A stretch of 44,503 nucleotides of DNA from Bacteroidales bacterium UBA4179. GTDB lineage: Bacteria; Bacteroidota; Bacteroidia; Bacteroidales; Dysgonomonadaceae. Shown here piece after piece: positions 8,128-17,247 of this stretch. The position numbers and the translations under genes were made by a program. How positions within the stretch are numbered: position 1 is the first letter of the stretch; the number at the start of each line of letters is the position of its first letter. The stretch covers positions 1-44,503 of the forward strand of contig DFUT01000008.1 of assembly GCA_002381125.1 (NCBI GenBank), written 5' to 3'. Under the pieces are notes generated by a model, which saw nothing but the letters and a program-made list of their open reading frames with translations, made no database searches and was not told the DNA's origin.

Positions 8128-9051
8128 TCAAAAGATTTCTTCTCGCGGATATTTTTCTTCCACTTTGCTGAAAAAATAAGATATGATGACGCCAACAATA
8201 AGAAAGGCAATGCATAAAAGAAAAGCGGCAGAAAAACTAAGTCCGGTAATAGCCAATTGTTCTGCTCGAAAAGCCGGGAAAACCACTGTCGGAAATATAG
8301 CCAACGATGAACCTGCTACCATTCCGAGAATAAAATGATACATTCCGGAATAATATTTTCTGAAAAGGTAGGCTGCCAATTTTGCAAACATAAGTACACA
8401 AACGACAAATCCGATGAGTAGCGGGATAATCACGCCAAAATCGAAATTTTTGATTCCAATGGCCATTTTATCGTATAACCCAAAATAAATCAAAAAATTA
8501 GAAGGGCTCATGCCGGGAACAATCACACCTAAACCGATAAGGGCTCCCGAACCGATCCATACAAGCAAACCGGGGGAAACTTCTGTTAGTTGCTCTCCAC
8601 CGACGATCATCAGGATAAAAATAAAAATAGTGGAAACAGTAAAGAAAATAATGTCTTTTAGTGAACGTCCTTCTTTGCCTGCTGTTTTGTAAAGCGAAGG
8701 AAATGTGCCTACAACAAATCCTACGAACAAGCAAATAAATTGTGCGGCATAAATACCGAAGGCTTTTTCAACGAATATCGAAAAAATGACAATACCTATC
8801 GCCATGCCGATAGCAACGGGTAAAAAATAAGCTACGTTTTGAAGAAAATTTTTTCGAATATCGGACAAAAACCGAATCAACTTATCGTAAATTCCGAGAA
8901 TTACGGCGAGTACTCCTCCCGACAATCCGGGAAGAATAAAACCGACACCAATGATGATTCCTTTTATTAGTCTGATAAACCAATCTGTAATCGTATTTGG
9001 TTTAACGGTTGATGTTCTTGTATCGTTTGTTTTTTCTGTATACTTGTTCAT
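8128..9051 (-). CDS. popT: DUF368 membrane protein, PopT-type undecaprenyl-phosphate translocase
   Basis: The 307-aa integral membrane protein has about eight or nine hydrophobic segments. It contains an internal repeat: FILPGLSGGVLAVILGIYDK near residue 40 and VIVPGMSPSNFLIYFGLYDK near residue 180, the re-entrant signature of the DUF368 family. DUF368 proteins, like DedA proteins, have been shown to recycle undecaprenyl phosphate across the cytoplasmic membrane for peptidoglycan and other envelope polymers. A -7 box lies 23 bp before the ATG. The symbol popT is transferred from the family and not proven for this protein. Confidence 0.85.
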   Translation of the reverse strand: MNKYTEKTNDTRTSTVKPNTITDWFIRLIKGIIIGVGFILPGLSGGVLAVILGIYDKLIRFLSDIRKNFLQNVAYFLPVAIGMAIGIVIFSIFVEKAFGIYAAQFICLFVGFVVGTFPSLYKTAGKEGRSLKDIIFFTVSTIFIFILMIVGGEQLTEVSPGLLVWIGSGALIGLGVIVPGMSPSNFLIYFGLYDKMAIGIKNFDFGVIIPLLIGFVVCVLMFAKLAAYLFRKYYSGMYHFILGMVAGSSLAIFPTVVFPAFRAEQLAITGLSFSAAFLLCIAFLIVGVIISYFFSKVEEKYPREEIF

Positions 9052-9073
9052 GGATTGTTTTTATATGCGGTCG

Positions 9074-9081
9074 CAAAGATA
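9074..9081 (-). promoter_or_regulatory. -7 box for the DUF368 gene
   Basis: The minus strand reads TATCTTTG. It lies directly after the terminator of the upstream gene, so one gene's terminator and the next gene's promoter share an 87-bp gap. Confidence 0.55.
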
Positions 9082-9083
9082 CG

Positions 9084-9114
9084 ATAAAATAAAAAGGTAT
9101 CCGAAGATACCTTT
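9084..9114 (-). terminator. Terminator of the large metallopeptidase/barrel gene
   Basis: On the minus strand a 9-bp perfect stem (AAAGGTATC/GATACCTTT) closes a tetraloop (TTCG on the minus strand). It is followed by a T-rich run (TTTTTATTTTATC). Confidence 0.8.
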
Positions 9115-9137
9115 ATAAAAATCATCATAAAAAACAA

Positions 9138-12100
9138 TTACCAGCCGGGAACGAAGTTGACTCCAAACATGCCGTTGCTGAATCCGCCGTTTTGGAACGG
9201 AATAGCATAATAGGGCTCGATAACCAGATAGCCAAACAGATTTATTCTAAATGAAGCTCCGGCACTGAATACCGGTATACGTTCTTTTTGTATCGCCGTG
9301 TACCCTTTCGATTCGGAAGCTTTCCATTTGAATTTTATCTTATCGTCTTTGTTCCAAGCCAATCCTCCATCGAAAAACAAATTGAAATCGGTTAAGAAAA
9401 TGTTCGATTTTATGGGTGCCAAAACTTGAGGACCTGAGAACGGGAATCGGAATTCGGCATTGACAACAGCTATTCTTGAACCGGTGAGGTTAGTCGGGTC
9501 AAACGAATACTTAGTACCGCCGTATATTGAAATGTCTTCATAACCTCTTATTAACCAGGGATATCCAAGATACATGGGTGATGCCTTCCCGATTTCGGAC
9601 GTTTTTCCGTATAATCCGTTATGATACAGGCGGAAGGCAAATCCCACCGGTTTGGAGAAATAATAACGTCGGTGATCCAGTAAAATGTTGTAGAGGTTGA
9701 TGTTTCCGAAATATCGTTCAATTTGATACCGTGCCCTGTGACCCATCAAAGGTGCCGTCATTCCGAAATAGGAATCGTCTTCGACGTATGCAACATTGGC
9801 GGTTTGAAAACTGAGTCCGGGAGGAGATGGCAATTTTTCTTTCTTGCCGCCAAGATAAAAACCCAAAAGATCAAAATAATCGTTGTACCTGTCTATACGG
9901 TATGAATACCATGAAGCCGTGATTCCTCCTTCGAATCTCCGGGTTTGCGAAAGCGGGTAATATAAGAATGCTGAAACATTGTCTTCGAACATTCTAATAT
10001 AATCAAGCACTAATTTATCAACTACTACCTTCTCTTTATCGATAGTTAACGTATCGAGTGTTTCGTACATACTTCCACTGCGATAGGGAATATGCGAAAC
10101 CGAAGCTCCCCATTTCATTTTGTTTGCCTGATTAATATAAGCTACCTGCCCACCAAAATCGTATATTTCGCCGTTTAATGCCAACGATGTAAAAAGCTGA
10201 TGATCTCCTATCATGTCGCTGAAAAGCATATACACACTTCCGGCCATCGCAGCCGATGTACCGTAACCGGGTCCTGTTGAAATACCCACGCCTATTGCAT
10301 TCGAGATGTAATCGAGTTGCAACTTGGGGCGATAAGGCAATACTTCGATGGAATCGACCTGTAAGGCAATTGCCGGGAACCGATTACATAGTGCGGAGTC
10401 GACAATATTGACGGAAAGATGTTTCAACACAGGAAGAGTGCCTGCATCGAAATTTACATCGTATTTATCAACTTCCATCGGTATGAAGTCCTGTTCATTA
10501 GCCACGTATATTTCGTAATTTTTATTAAAATAATGCGTGTAGGCAATTAAGCCGTTCTCTCTGTCGGTACTTATTGCCGGAGAAAACAGCGTGATTCCAC
10601 TTATTCCGGTCAAGTATTCGGTAAGTCGGTATACTTTGTCGGTTTGCAAGTCATATTTATATAAATTGCGGAAACCGTCGGCATCCGACAAAAAATAGAT
10701 GAATCGTCCGTCTTTTGAAAAACGTGGATTCAAGTTATCTGCTATTGGGAACACATCAATCACCTTACTTTCACCGGTTTCGATATTCAAAAGGGTCAGG
10801 TTGAAACAATACTTCCTTGATTGTCCGGGACAAATTGTTTCGGTTGAATAAACGATGTATTTACTGTCGGGTGACCAAGAAGGATGGATGTTGGAATACA
10901 AATCGTTGGTGAGCTTTTCGGCTTTACCGGTTTCAAAATCGTAGAGATACAAATCTCCGACACCCTCGTTTAAACCGGTAAAAACCACATATCTACCATC
11001 GGGTGACCATTCCGGGTTCGAAAAAGAGGATACTTCTTTTATTTCGATTAATTCTGTTTTACCGGTTTCGCTATCTACAATGCTCAGTTTGTTTCGCCCA
11101 CCACTATATACAACAAAAACAAATTTCTTGCTGTCCGGAGACCATGTGCCTCCCGATTCAATATAACTAAAATCGTCAATCTCGCTATTGCGGGTTAAAC
11201 TGGAAACTTTTTTTAAAATTTTCCCTGTTCGTGCATCGGCAATAAACAAATCCAGCGTAAAAATACTTTTGTCGGAAAAGAAGGCCAAGTATTTTCCATC
11301 GGGGCTCAACGAAGGGGAAATATTGGTTGAACTGCCGTTTTTTTCAGAAATGATTTTATTTCCTGCCAACGTATAGGTAGAATCTTTCATGAATTGTTTA
11401 TAATGATTCTCGGTAGCGATTTTCCACATTGCGGACAATGTTTTTGTATTGAAATGGAAAACACTGTCGATGGCAACATCCAACCCCCATTGTGCCGTTT
11501 TTTCAAAAAGGGGCATAATAATGGTATCGCCCCAGGTTTTACCGATAAATGCCCATAACGCTTGTCCATATCGATAAGGAAAATATTCCGACGGATTGGC
11601 CAAATCGTCAATCGTGGGAAATTTTTTATTGAGAATAGCATCTCTCATCCACATGGATGTATTGGGATCAATACTGCCGATCGAGAGGTATTCGGCCATT
11701 CCCTCTACCATCCATAGAGGCAGATTGTTGATCGAATAATCGACAGAATCGGAACGCAATAATTTATTGTACTGAAAGGCATGCACCAATTCGTGTCCGA
11801 GTACATGGTCACTTTGGTACAAGGTAGGTGCAAAAGGCATTATAACCCGCTGTTTCAAACTCTCCGTAACTCCTCCCGTTCCTTCGCTAATAATGCTGCT
11901 AATAGCGTTGGTTTGTTGAAAATCGGCATGATATGCATAAAGAATAATGGGATTTTTTATTCGAAAAGTATCTTTAAATATGCGTTGATGCATGTGATAC
12001 CATTCTTCTGCCCATCCGGTGAAATAATTAATCATCGTATCGTTTTTCAGGTAATGATGAATTTCAAAATGAGGCGATCGGGCAACTTCAAATTTAAATT

Positions 12101-12212
12101 TTTTGTAGCTTGGCTTATTCCTTCCAAAAGACTGTGCATACGTTGTAAACGTACTTACTTGCAGGAGGGTAATTACTGCAAGTAAAGCGGCCTTTGTATT
12201 TAAGTTTTTCAT
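9138..12212 (-). CDS. Large secreted gluzincin-like peptidase with PD40 propeller and surface-antigen beta-barrel
   Basis: After a signal peptide (cleavage near TYAQS) the 1024-aa protein shows three parts. Residues about 45-260 are a zinc metallopeptidase-like domain with HELVHAFQY (about 140-148) and a downstream glutamate in VEGMAEYL (about 174). Residues about 280-590 contain PD40/TolB-type propeller repeats of the form SPDGKYxxF (SPSLSPDGKYLAFFSD, NPEWSPDGRYVVF, HPSWSPDSKYIVY). The remaining C-terminal part resembles an Omp85/surface-antigen beta-barrel (LIRGYED, FRFPF, terminal aromatic in FVPGW). The whole is expected in the outer membrane, with the peptidase part periplasmic or surface exposed. 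ATG 12212 starts the signal peptide; a GTG six bases earlier is possible. It is alone with its own terminator. Confidence 0.8.
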   Translation of the reverse strand: MKNLNTKAALLAVITLLQVSTFTTYAQSFGRNKPSYKKFKFEVARSPHFEIHHYLKNDTMINYFTGWAEEWYHMHQRIFKDTFRIKNPIILYAYHADFQQTNAISSIISEGTGGVTESLKQRVIMPFAPTLYQSDHVLGHELVHAFQYNKLLRSDSVDYSINNLPLWMVEGMAEYLSIGSIDPNTSMWMRDAILNKKFPTIDDLANPSEYFPYRYGQALWAFIGKTWGDTIIMPLFEKTAQWGLDVAIDSVFHFNTKTLSAMWKIATENHYKQFMKDSTYTLAGNKIISEKNGSSTNISPSLSPDGKYLAFFSDKSIFTLDLFIADARTGKILKKVSSLTRNSEIDDFSYIESGGTWSPDSKKFVFVVYSGGRNKLSIVDSETGKTELIEIKEVSSFSNPEWSPDGRYVVFTGLNEGVGDLYLYDFETGKAEKLTNDLYSNIHPSWSPDSKYIVYSTETICPGQSRKYCFNLTLLNIETGESKVIDVFPIADNLNPRFSKDGRFIYFLSDADGFRNLYKYDLQTDKVYRLTEYLTGISGITLFSPAISTDRENGLIAYTHYFNKNYEIYVANEQDFIPMEVDKYDVNFDAGTLPVLKHLSVNIVDSALCNRFPAIALQVDSIEVLPYRPKLQLDYISNAIGVGISTGPGYGTSAAMAGSVYMLFSDMIGDHQLFTSLALNGEIYDFGGQVAYINQANKMKWGASVSHIPYRSGSMYETLDTLTIDKEKVVVDKLVLDYIRMFEDNVSAFLYYPLSQTRRFEGGITASWYSYRIDRYNDYFDLLGFYLGGKKEKLPSPPGLSFQTANVAYVEDDSYFGMTAPLMGHRARYQIERYFGNINLYNILLDHRRYYFSKPVGFAFRLYHNGLYGKTSEIGKASPMYLGYPWLIRGYEDISIYGGTKYSFDPTNLTGSRIAVVNAEFRFPFSGPQVLAPIKSNIFLTDFNLFFDGGLAWNKDDKIKFKWKASESKGYTAIQKERIPVFSAGASFRINLFGYLVIEPYYAIPFQNGGFSNGMFGVNFVPGW

Positions 12213-12381
12213 AAACACTCCTCCCCTTGATATTTTTTATGATATCATAGATTTAACGTCTGAATGCGGCACATGTTCACGAAAAAGCAAAAAAATTTGT
12301 GAAAATGTTTTGTTTTTCAATCGTTTCAAGCTATCGGTATTCAATTAATAGAAATTATCTACAACAAACCTCACAAGCAAG
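12213..12381. other. AT-rich spacer between two minus-strand genes
   Basis: This 169-bp stretch holds no credible gene. It should contain the promoter of the large peptidase/barrel gene, but I see no exact TAnnTTTG box at a good distance. No hairpin terminator is apparent after nnr. Confidence 0.4.
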
Positions 12382-13884
12382 CTAACTGTTTTTTTCGATA
12401 TTAAAATATGCATTCCCAATGTTATCGATGATATCGGAAGCGACAAAACTGCGTGGGTGGATGGTCTTTTGCGTTAAATTTGCTGTTAATCCATGAAGAT
12501 AGACGCCGATTTTTGCAGCATCGATGGGTTCATATCCTTGTGCCAATAAAGAGGTAATTATTCCGGTAAGCACATCGCCACTGCCTGCTGTAGCCAAAGC
12601 CGGCGTTCCCGAATTATTTACGTATAAATTTTCGGAATCGATGATCAACGAATAAGCGCCTTTTATGATAACTATGAGGTGATATTTTTTTGCGAATGCG
12701 GTTGTTTTCTCTATTTTCTCATAGTCGTCGCTCCATTCTCCTATCAGTCTCGAAAGCTCCTTTGGATGCGGCGTTAAGATGGTTTTTGGCAAAAGAAGGG
12801 GGAACCATTCGGGATGAAACGACAGTATATTTAATCCGTCAGCATCAATTACGGTCGGCAAATCGTTTTTTTGCAAAAAACGATAAAATGTCTGTTGTGT
12901 TTCATCCTTTTTCCCTATACCGACGCCAATACCAATAGCATCGGGACGCAATTCAAAATCGATATCTGAAATATATTCAACTTGTTTGTCCTCAATTGCC
13001 ATTGCTTCGGGGAAATAGGTTTGAATGACCTGTGTACCGCATTTGGGTAAATAAGCGGTTACCAAACCGCATCCTGTTTTCAGTGCTGCTTTTGAGGCTA
13101 AGCATACCGCTCCCGTTTTTCCAAGACTTCCACCAACGATAAGTGCATGACCTTGAGTGCCTTTGTGTGCAAAATTGGATATGGGCTTTAAAAGCTCGCG
13201 GATATATTTTTTTTCAAGGAGAAATTGGTTAGAAGAAGCTTCGGCTATGGCTTTTTCGCTTAATCCGATAGTTACAATCGTCACATTGCCGACAAATCGA
13301 TAATTATCGGGTAAATACAAAGCGAGTTTTGGAATCTGAAAAGTAACCGTTTCATCTGCTTCAACGGCAAATGTGGTTTTTTTATCGAGAAACAACCCAC
13401 TGGGTAAATCAATGCTGACAATCGTTTTGCCGCTTTCGTTCATTTTTTGAATCACTTCTGCCGCAATACCTGTTATTTCTCGCGACAATCCCGTTCCAAA
13501 AAGTGCATCAATCAGTAGGTCATATTTCGAAAAATCCGGAATTTCTTCTTTTGAGGTGATTCGTTTGAAAGGAATATTTGCGGCTTTCACCCGACGAACG
13601 TTATGGGCACAATCTTCAGTGTATTTTTTACTATATTCGACAACATAGGTATGTACACGATAACCTGCTTTATGAAGCATTCGTGCAACCATCAACCCAT
13701 CGCCTCCGTTGTTGCCCACTCCCGACAAGATGATGATGGAAATGTTTTTGTCGGGATATTTTTTTATAAACCAATCGTAAAAAGCAACAGCTGCCCTTTT
13801 CATTAGCTCAAGCGATGAAATTCCTTCATATTGAATGGTTTTTGCGTCTATTTCCCTAATTTGTCCGGCAGAAAGAATCTTCAT
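12382..13884 (-). CDS. nnr: Bifunctional NAD(P)HX epimerase/dehydratase
   Basis: This 500-aa cytosolic repair enzyme converts hydrated NADH/NADPH back to the active cofactors. The N-terminal YjeF_N epimerase domain (about 1-215) has GNNGGDG at residues 57-63 and DALFGTGLSREITG. The C-terminal ADP- or ATP-dependent dehydratase domain (about 225-495, ribokinase fold) has GGSLGKTGA, LTPHPKELSRL and the catalytic region AGSGDVLTG. Both halves appear complete and the length is normal for the bifunctional protein. It has a -7 box 22 bp upstream and lies downstream of a tRNA-Leu pair that has its own terminator. Confidence 0.93.
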   Translation of the reverse strand: MKILSAGQIREIDAKTIQYEGISSLELMKRAAVAFYDWFIKKYPDKNISIIILSGVGNNGGDGLMVARMLHKAGYRVHTYVVEYSKKYTEDCAHNVRRVKAANIPFKRITSKEEIPDFSKYDLLIDALFGTGLSREITGIAAEVIQKMNESGKTIVSIDLPSGLFLDKKTTFAVEADETVTFQIPKLALYLPDNYRFVGNVTIVTIGLSEKAIAEASSNQFLLEKKYIRELLKPISNFAHKGTQGHALIVGGSLGKTGAVCLASKAALKTGCGLVTAYLPKCGTQVIQTYFPEAMAIEDKQVEYISDIDFELRPDAIGIGVGIGKKDETQQTFYRFLQKNDLPTVIDADGLNILSFHPEWFPLLLPKTILTPHPKELSRLIGEWSDDYEKIEKTTAFAKKYHLIVIIKGAYSLIIDSENLYVNNSGTPALATAGSGDVLTGIITSLLAQGYEPIDAAKIGVYLHGLTANLTQKTIHPRSFVASDIIDNIGNAYFNIEKNS

Positions 13885-13905
13885 AAACTCTTCTTTTGAT
13901 TATTG

Positions 13906-13913
13906 CAAATTTA
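13906..13913 (-). promoter_or_regulatory. -7 box for nnr
   Basis: The minus strand reads TAAATTTG, an exact TAnnTTTG match shortly before the start codon. No clear -33 element is found. Confidence 0.4.
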
Positions 13914-13946
13914 CATGATAATTTCCAAAAAATAAAAATGCGAGCA

Positions 13947-13982
13947 AAAAAATAAGAGGTACTCAGATTAATGAATACCTCT
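13947..13982 (-). terminator. Terminator of the tRNA-Leu pair
   Basis: An AGAGGTA/TACCTCT stem continues as TCA/TGA after one mismatch around a 6-nt loop. On the minus strand it is followed by TTATTTTTTT. It lies about 20 bp beyond the last tRNA. Confidence 0.8.
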
Positions 13983-14003
13983 CTTGTTTGATTTGATAAA
14001 AAG

Positions 14004-14087
14004 TGCGCAGGATGAGACTCGAACTCACATGCCGTAACCGGCACTACCCCCTCAAAGTAGCGTGTATACCAATTTCACCACCTGCGC
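14004..14087 (-). tRNA. tRNA-Leu (anticodon GAG)
   Basis: Acceptor GCGCAGG pairs with CCTGCGC, the anticodon stem CTACT/GGTAG encloses loop TTGAGGG (anticodon GAG), and there is the long variable arm of a class II tRNA and a TTCGAGT T-loop. CCA is not encoded. Length is 84 nt. Confidence 0.95.
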
Positions 14088-14100
14088 AAACGCAAAAAAG

Positions 14101-14184
14101 TGCCCGGAACAGGGCTTGAACCTGCACGTTGTTGCCAACACTAGTCCCTGAAACTAGCGCGTCTGCCAATTCCGCCATCCGGGC
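14101..14184 (-). tRNA. tRNA-Leu (anticodon CAG)
   Basis: Acceptor GCCCGGA pairs with TTCCGGGC-side bases, the anticodon stem CTAGT/ACTAG encloses loop TTCAGGG (anticodon CAG), and a long variable arm and TTCAAGC T-loop are present. It is 13 bp upstream of tRNA-Leu(GAG) in the same transcript. Confidence 0.95.
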
Positions 14185-14246
14185 GCGAATCACATTTTAA
14201 TCGAATCAAAACGACAGCAACCTCTGCTGCTATACTTTTGCGGGTG

Positions 14247-14277
14247 CAAAGTTATTCAATTTTTAATCCTTTGCCAA
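14247..14277 (-). promoter_or_regulatory. Promoter of the tRNA-Leu operon
   Basis: On the minus strand TTGG (14274-14277) and TAACTTTG (14247-14254) are 19 bp apart, about 60 bp before the first tRNA. Confidence 0.65.
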
Positions 14278-14328
14278 CACTTTTGGATCTTTTTTGATAA
14301 AAAAGCCGTCAAGCAAGTATAACTTACA

Positions 14329-14991
14329 TCACCAATCGATAGGTGTTTTTCCGTGCGCAATTAAATATTCATTCGTTTTGCTGAAATGCTTATTCCCAAA
14401 AAATCCCCGATTGGCAGAAAGCGGCGAAGGGTGTGGAGATTTTAGGATGAGGTGCTTGTTCGGATCTATATTTTCTCCTTTTCGCTGCGCGTATGCTCCC
14501 CAAAGAAGAAATACCAGATGTTCGCGTTCGTTTGCCAAGTGCCATATCACGGCATCGGTAAACTCTTCCCACCCTTTTCCTTGATGCGAACATGCCCGAT
14601 GTGCTTGAACGGTAAGAATTGCATTCAACAAGAATACGCCCTGTTTGCACCAACGCTCTAGATTTCCCGATTTCGGAATGGGTTTACCCAAATCGTTATG
14701 GATTTCTTTGTAAATGTTGAGTAATGAAGGTGGAATTTCTACTCCTTCGTTCACCGAAAAACACAACCCATGAGCCTGGCCGGGTGCGTGATAAGGATCT
14801 TGCCCTACGATAACCACTTTCACTTTGTCAAACGGACATTGATCGAAAGCATTGAAAATGAGTTTTGCAGGAGGATAAATGGTTTTTGTGCGATATTCCT
14901 CACGAACAAAATCGGTCACCTGCTTAAAATAGGGTTTTTCAAATTCGTTTTCCAATCGTTCTTTCCAGCTTTGTTCAATTACTACGTTCAT
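14329..14991 (-). CDS. ung: Uracil-DNA glycosylase (family 1)
   Basis: The 220-aa enzyme removes uracil from DNA to start base-excision repair. The water-activating loop GQDPYH is at residues 63-68, followed by APGQAHGLCFSV. The Leu-intercalation/minor-groove motif HPSPLSANRGFFG is near residue 187. Length and motif order are standard for family 1 UDGs. It sits between the tRNA-Leu promoter and asnA; no terminator-like hairpin is evident on either side. Confidence 0.96.
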   Translation of the reverse strand: MNVVIEQSWKERLENEFEKPYFKQVTDFVREEYRTKTIYPPAKLIFNAFDQCPFDKVKVVIVGQDPYHAPGQAHGLCFSVNEGVEIPPSLLNIYKEIHNDLGKPIPKSGNLERWCKQGVFLLNAILTVQAHRACSHQGKGWEEFTDAVIWHLANEREHLVFLLWGAYAQRKGENIDPNKHLILKSPHPSPLSANRGFFGNKHFSKTNEYLIAHGKTPIDW

Positions 14992-15116
14992 CTTTTTTCT
15001 TTTTAGTCCACTAAATTATAAAAAAACGCCAACTTATCCTCCTTTTCTCTTTTTTTGCCTTCTTTTTCTTTTTTTATGACATTCAAGGCCGGCGATTTTT
15101 TAACATGAAAAGCCGC

Positions 15117-16154
15117 CTAAATCAGAAAAATTCCACTTTCTTTTGCTTCTTGCCGCATTTCTTTAGGCCATAAACTTGCCTGAATTTCCCCAATATGGGC
15201 TTTACGTAGATAATACATGCATAAACGCGATTGTCCTATACCCCCTCCTATTGTTTGGGGTAATTCACCTTTCATCAATCGTTGATGAAAATACAAAGAC
15301 AAACGATCTTCTTGGTTTTTTGCCTTCAGCTGTTGTTTTAAGGATTCGGAATTTACGCGGATTCCCATCGATGACAACTCCATGCTGAGTTGCAAAACCG
15401 GATTCCAAACCAGTAAGTCGCCGTTTAGGCCTTGATAGCCCTCTTCGTTCATGGTAATCCAGTCGTCATAATCGGGAGCACGTCCATCATGAGGCTCTCC
15501 ATTCGACAAATTTGCACCGATACCGATAATAAACACAGCGCCATATTTTTCTGCTATGGCATCTTCGCGTTCTTTGGCATCCTTATCGGGATACATTTGC
15601 AACAATTCTTCGGCATGGATAAATTTGATTTCAGGAGGCAATTGAGGCTCTATTTGAGGAAAAAGTTCAAATACCATATATTCGGTACGCAACATAGCCG
15701 CATAAATACGTTGAACAATTTGTTTAAGAAAAGCAATATTTCGGTCTTTTTCATTGATTACCAATTCCCAATCCCATTGATCCACATAAAGCGAATGCAG
15801 GTTATCCAACTCTTCATCGGCACGAATGGCATTCATATCGGTATAAATGCCGTACCCCTCTTCAATCTCATATTCGGCAAGAATCAGCCGCTTCCATTTA
15901 GCAAGGGAATGTACGATTTCCGCCTTTTTGTTTTCCATATCTTTAATAGGAAAACTTACCGGGCGTTCGCTCCCGTTGAGATCATCGTTTATCCCCGTTC
16001 CACATTCTACAAACAAAGGTGCGGTTACTCTACGTAGACGTAACTCCGATGAAAGATTCTGCTGGAAAAAATCTTTAATGTTTTTTATTCCCAGCTCCGT
16101 TTGACTTAAATTCAAAATAGGTTTATAACCTTTCGGTATGAGTAATTTCGACAT
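15117..16154 (-). CDS. asnA: Aspartate--ammonia ligase (ammonia-dependent asparagine synthetase)
   Basis: This 345-aa enzyme makes asparagine from aspartate, ammonia and ATP. It is the AsnA type, related to class II aminoacyl-tRNA synthetases. Family-typical blocks are LRLRRVTAPLFVECGTGIND near the N-terminus, KRLILAEYEIEEGYGIYTDMNAIRADEELDN in the middle (shown only by its position near residues 95-130) and GGGIGQSRLCMYYL near the C-terminus, which is the ATP-binding class II motif 3-like region. Full length. A -7 box lies 51 bp upstream. Confidence 0.95.
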   Translation of the reverse strand: MSKLLIPKGYKPILNLSQTELGIKNIKDFFQQNLSSELRLRRVTAPLFVECGTGINDDLNGSERPVSFPIKDMENKKAEIVHSLAKWKRLILAEYEIEEGYGIYTDMNAIRADEELDNLHSLYVDQWDWELVINEKDRNIAFLKQIVQRIYAAMLRTEYMVFELFPQIEPQLPPEIKFIHAEELLQMYPDKDAKEREDAIAEKYGAVFIIGIGANLSNGEPHDGRAPDYDDWITMNEEGYQGLNGDLLVWNPVLQLSMELSSMGIRVNSESLKQQLKAKNQEDRLSLYFHQRLMKGELPQTIGGGIGQSRLCMYYLRKAHIGEIQASLWPKEMRQEAKESGIFLI

Positions 16155-16335
16155 AATTTTTAATTGAAAAACTTATTACTTTTCTCGAATAAAAATAGAA
16201 AAAACAAAGATAAAACAATTTTTCATTTTGTAAAAATAATTCACCTATTAATTTCAAAATGATTATTAAAAGTTTAAAATCATTTCAAATATATAGAAAA
16301 TAAAGAATATAGGTATACAAATAGAAAAAACAAAC
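16155..16335. other. AT-rich spacer upstream of asnA
   Basis: A 181-bp AT-rich gap with no credible gene. It holds the asnA -7 box and no recognisable terminator for pyrD. Confidence 0.5.
16205..16212 (-). promoter_or_regulatory. -7 box for asnA
   Basis: The minus strand reads TATCTTTG, an exact match, about 50 bp before the ATG. Confidence 0.5.
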
Positions 16336-17247
16336 TCAGGTTTCGAGTTTTCCGATGAGTGCCGAAATCGAACGAAGATTGTGCCTGTCCAAATAGTTTT
16401 CAATACCCTCTATGACTTTTACCGAAACAGTGGGGTCTATGAAGTTGTAAGTACCTATTTGAATAGCCGTTGCCCCTGCAAGAATAAATTCGACGGCGTC
16501 TTTCCAATTCGAAATCCCGCCTATGCCGATGATAGGGATGTTAACGGCATGATACACTTGCCATACCATGCGCAAGGCAATGGGTTTGATGCAGGGCCCC
16601 GACAATCCCCCGGTGACAGTAGAAAGTAAGGGTTTTCGTGATTCAACGTCGATGGCCATCCCCAAAAACGTATTGACAAGCGAGACGGCATCGGCTCCTT
16701 CGGCTTCAACCGCTTTGGCTATTTCGGCAATATCGGTGACATTGGGCGACAGCTTTACGATGAGCGTTTTGGGGTATATTTTACGCACAGCTTGTGTTAC
16801 TCGGGCAGCCGAAGCGGCCGACGTTCCAAAAGCCATTCCTCCTTCTTTGACGTTCGGACACGAGATATTGAGTTCGATAGCCGGAATCTTTTCCAAATCG
16901 ATGAGTTTTTCGGCACATGTAGCATAATCCTCTACTGTCGAACCTGAAACGTTGACGATAACATGAGTATCATAATGCTTTATTGTAGGATAAATTTCTT
17001 CAACAAAGTAATCCACACCTTTGTTTTGCAATCCCACTGCGTTCAACATTCCCGATGCCGTTTCGGCCATACGCGGATAATCGTTTCCTTCACGTGGCTC
17101 CAAGGTAGTTCCTTTAACAAAAATACCGCCTAAGCGATTCAAATCGATAAAATCGGCATATTCGTTTCCGTATCCAAATGTTCCCGAAGCGGTTGTAACG
17201 GGATTTTTTAATTCCAAATCGCCAATAGTCACTTTCAATCGATCCAT
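16336..17247 (-). CDS. pyrD: Dihydroorotate dehydrogenase B, catalytic subunit
   Basis: The 303-aa flavoprotein oxidises dihydroorotate to orotate in pyrimidine synthesis, as the class 1B catalytic subunit partnered with PyrK. Visible motifs are TASGTFGYG near residue 20, GLQNKGVDYF, the catalytic-cysteine segment LNISCPNVKEGG near residue 130, and the FMN phosphate-binding GIGGISNWKDAVEFILAGA near residue 245. Its ATG overlaps the end of pyrK by 13 bp, so the two subunits are translationally coupled. Confidence 0.95.
   Translation of the reverse strand: MDRLKVTIGDLELKNPVTTASGTFGYGNEYADFIDLNRLGGIFVKGTTLEPREGNDYPRMAETASGMLNAVGLQNKGVDYFVEEIYPTIKHYDTHVIVNVSGSTVEDYATCAEKLIDLEKIPAIELNISCPNVKEGGMAFGTSAASAARVTQAVRKIYPKTLIVKLSPNVTDIAEIAKAVEAEGADAVSLVNTFLGMAIDVESRKPLLSTVTGGLSGPCIKPIALRMVWQVYHAVNIPIIGIGGISNWKDAVEFILAGATAIQIGTYNFIDPTVSVKVIEGIENYLDRHNLRSISALIGKLET

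Noticed and set aside
15432..16037. A 201-codon frame antisense to asnA
   Set aside because: It lies wholly opposite a well-conserved asnA and has no recognisable domain; it is a frame shadow.
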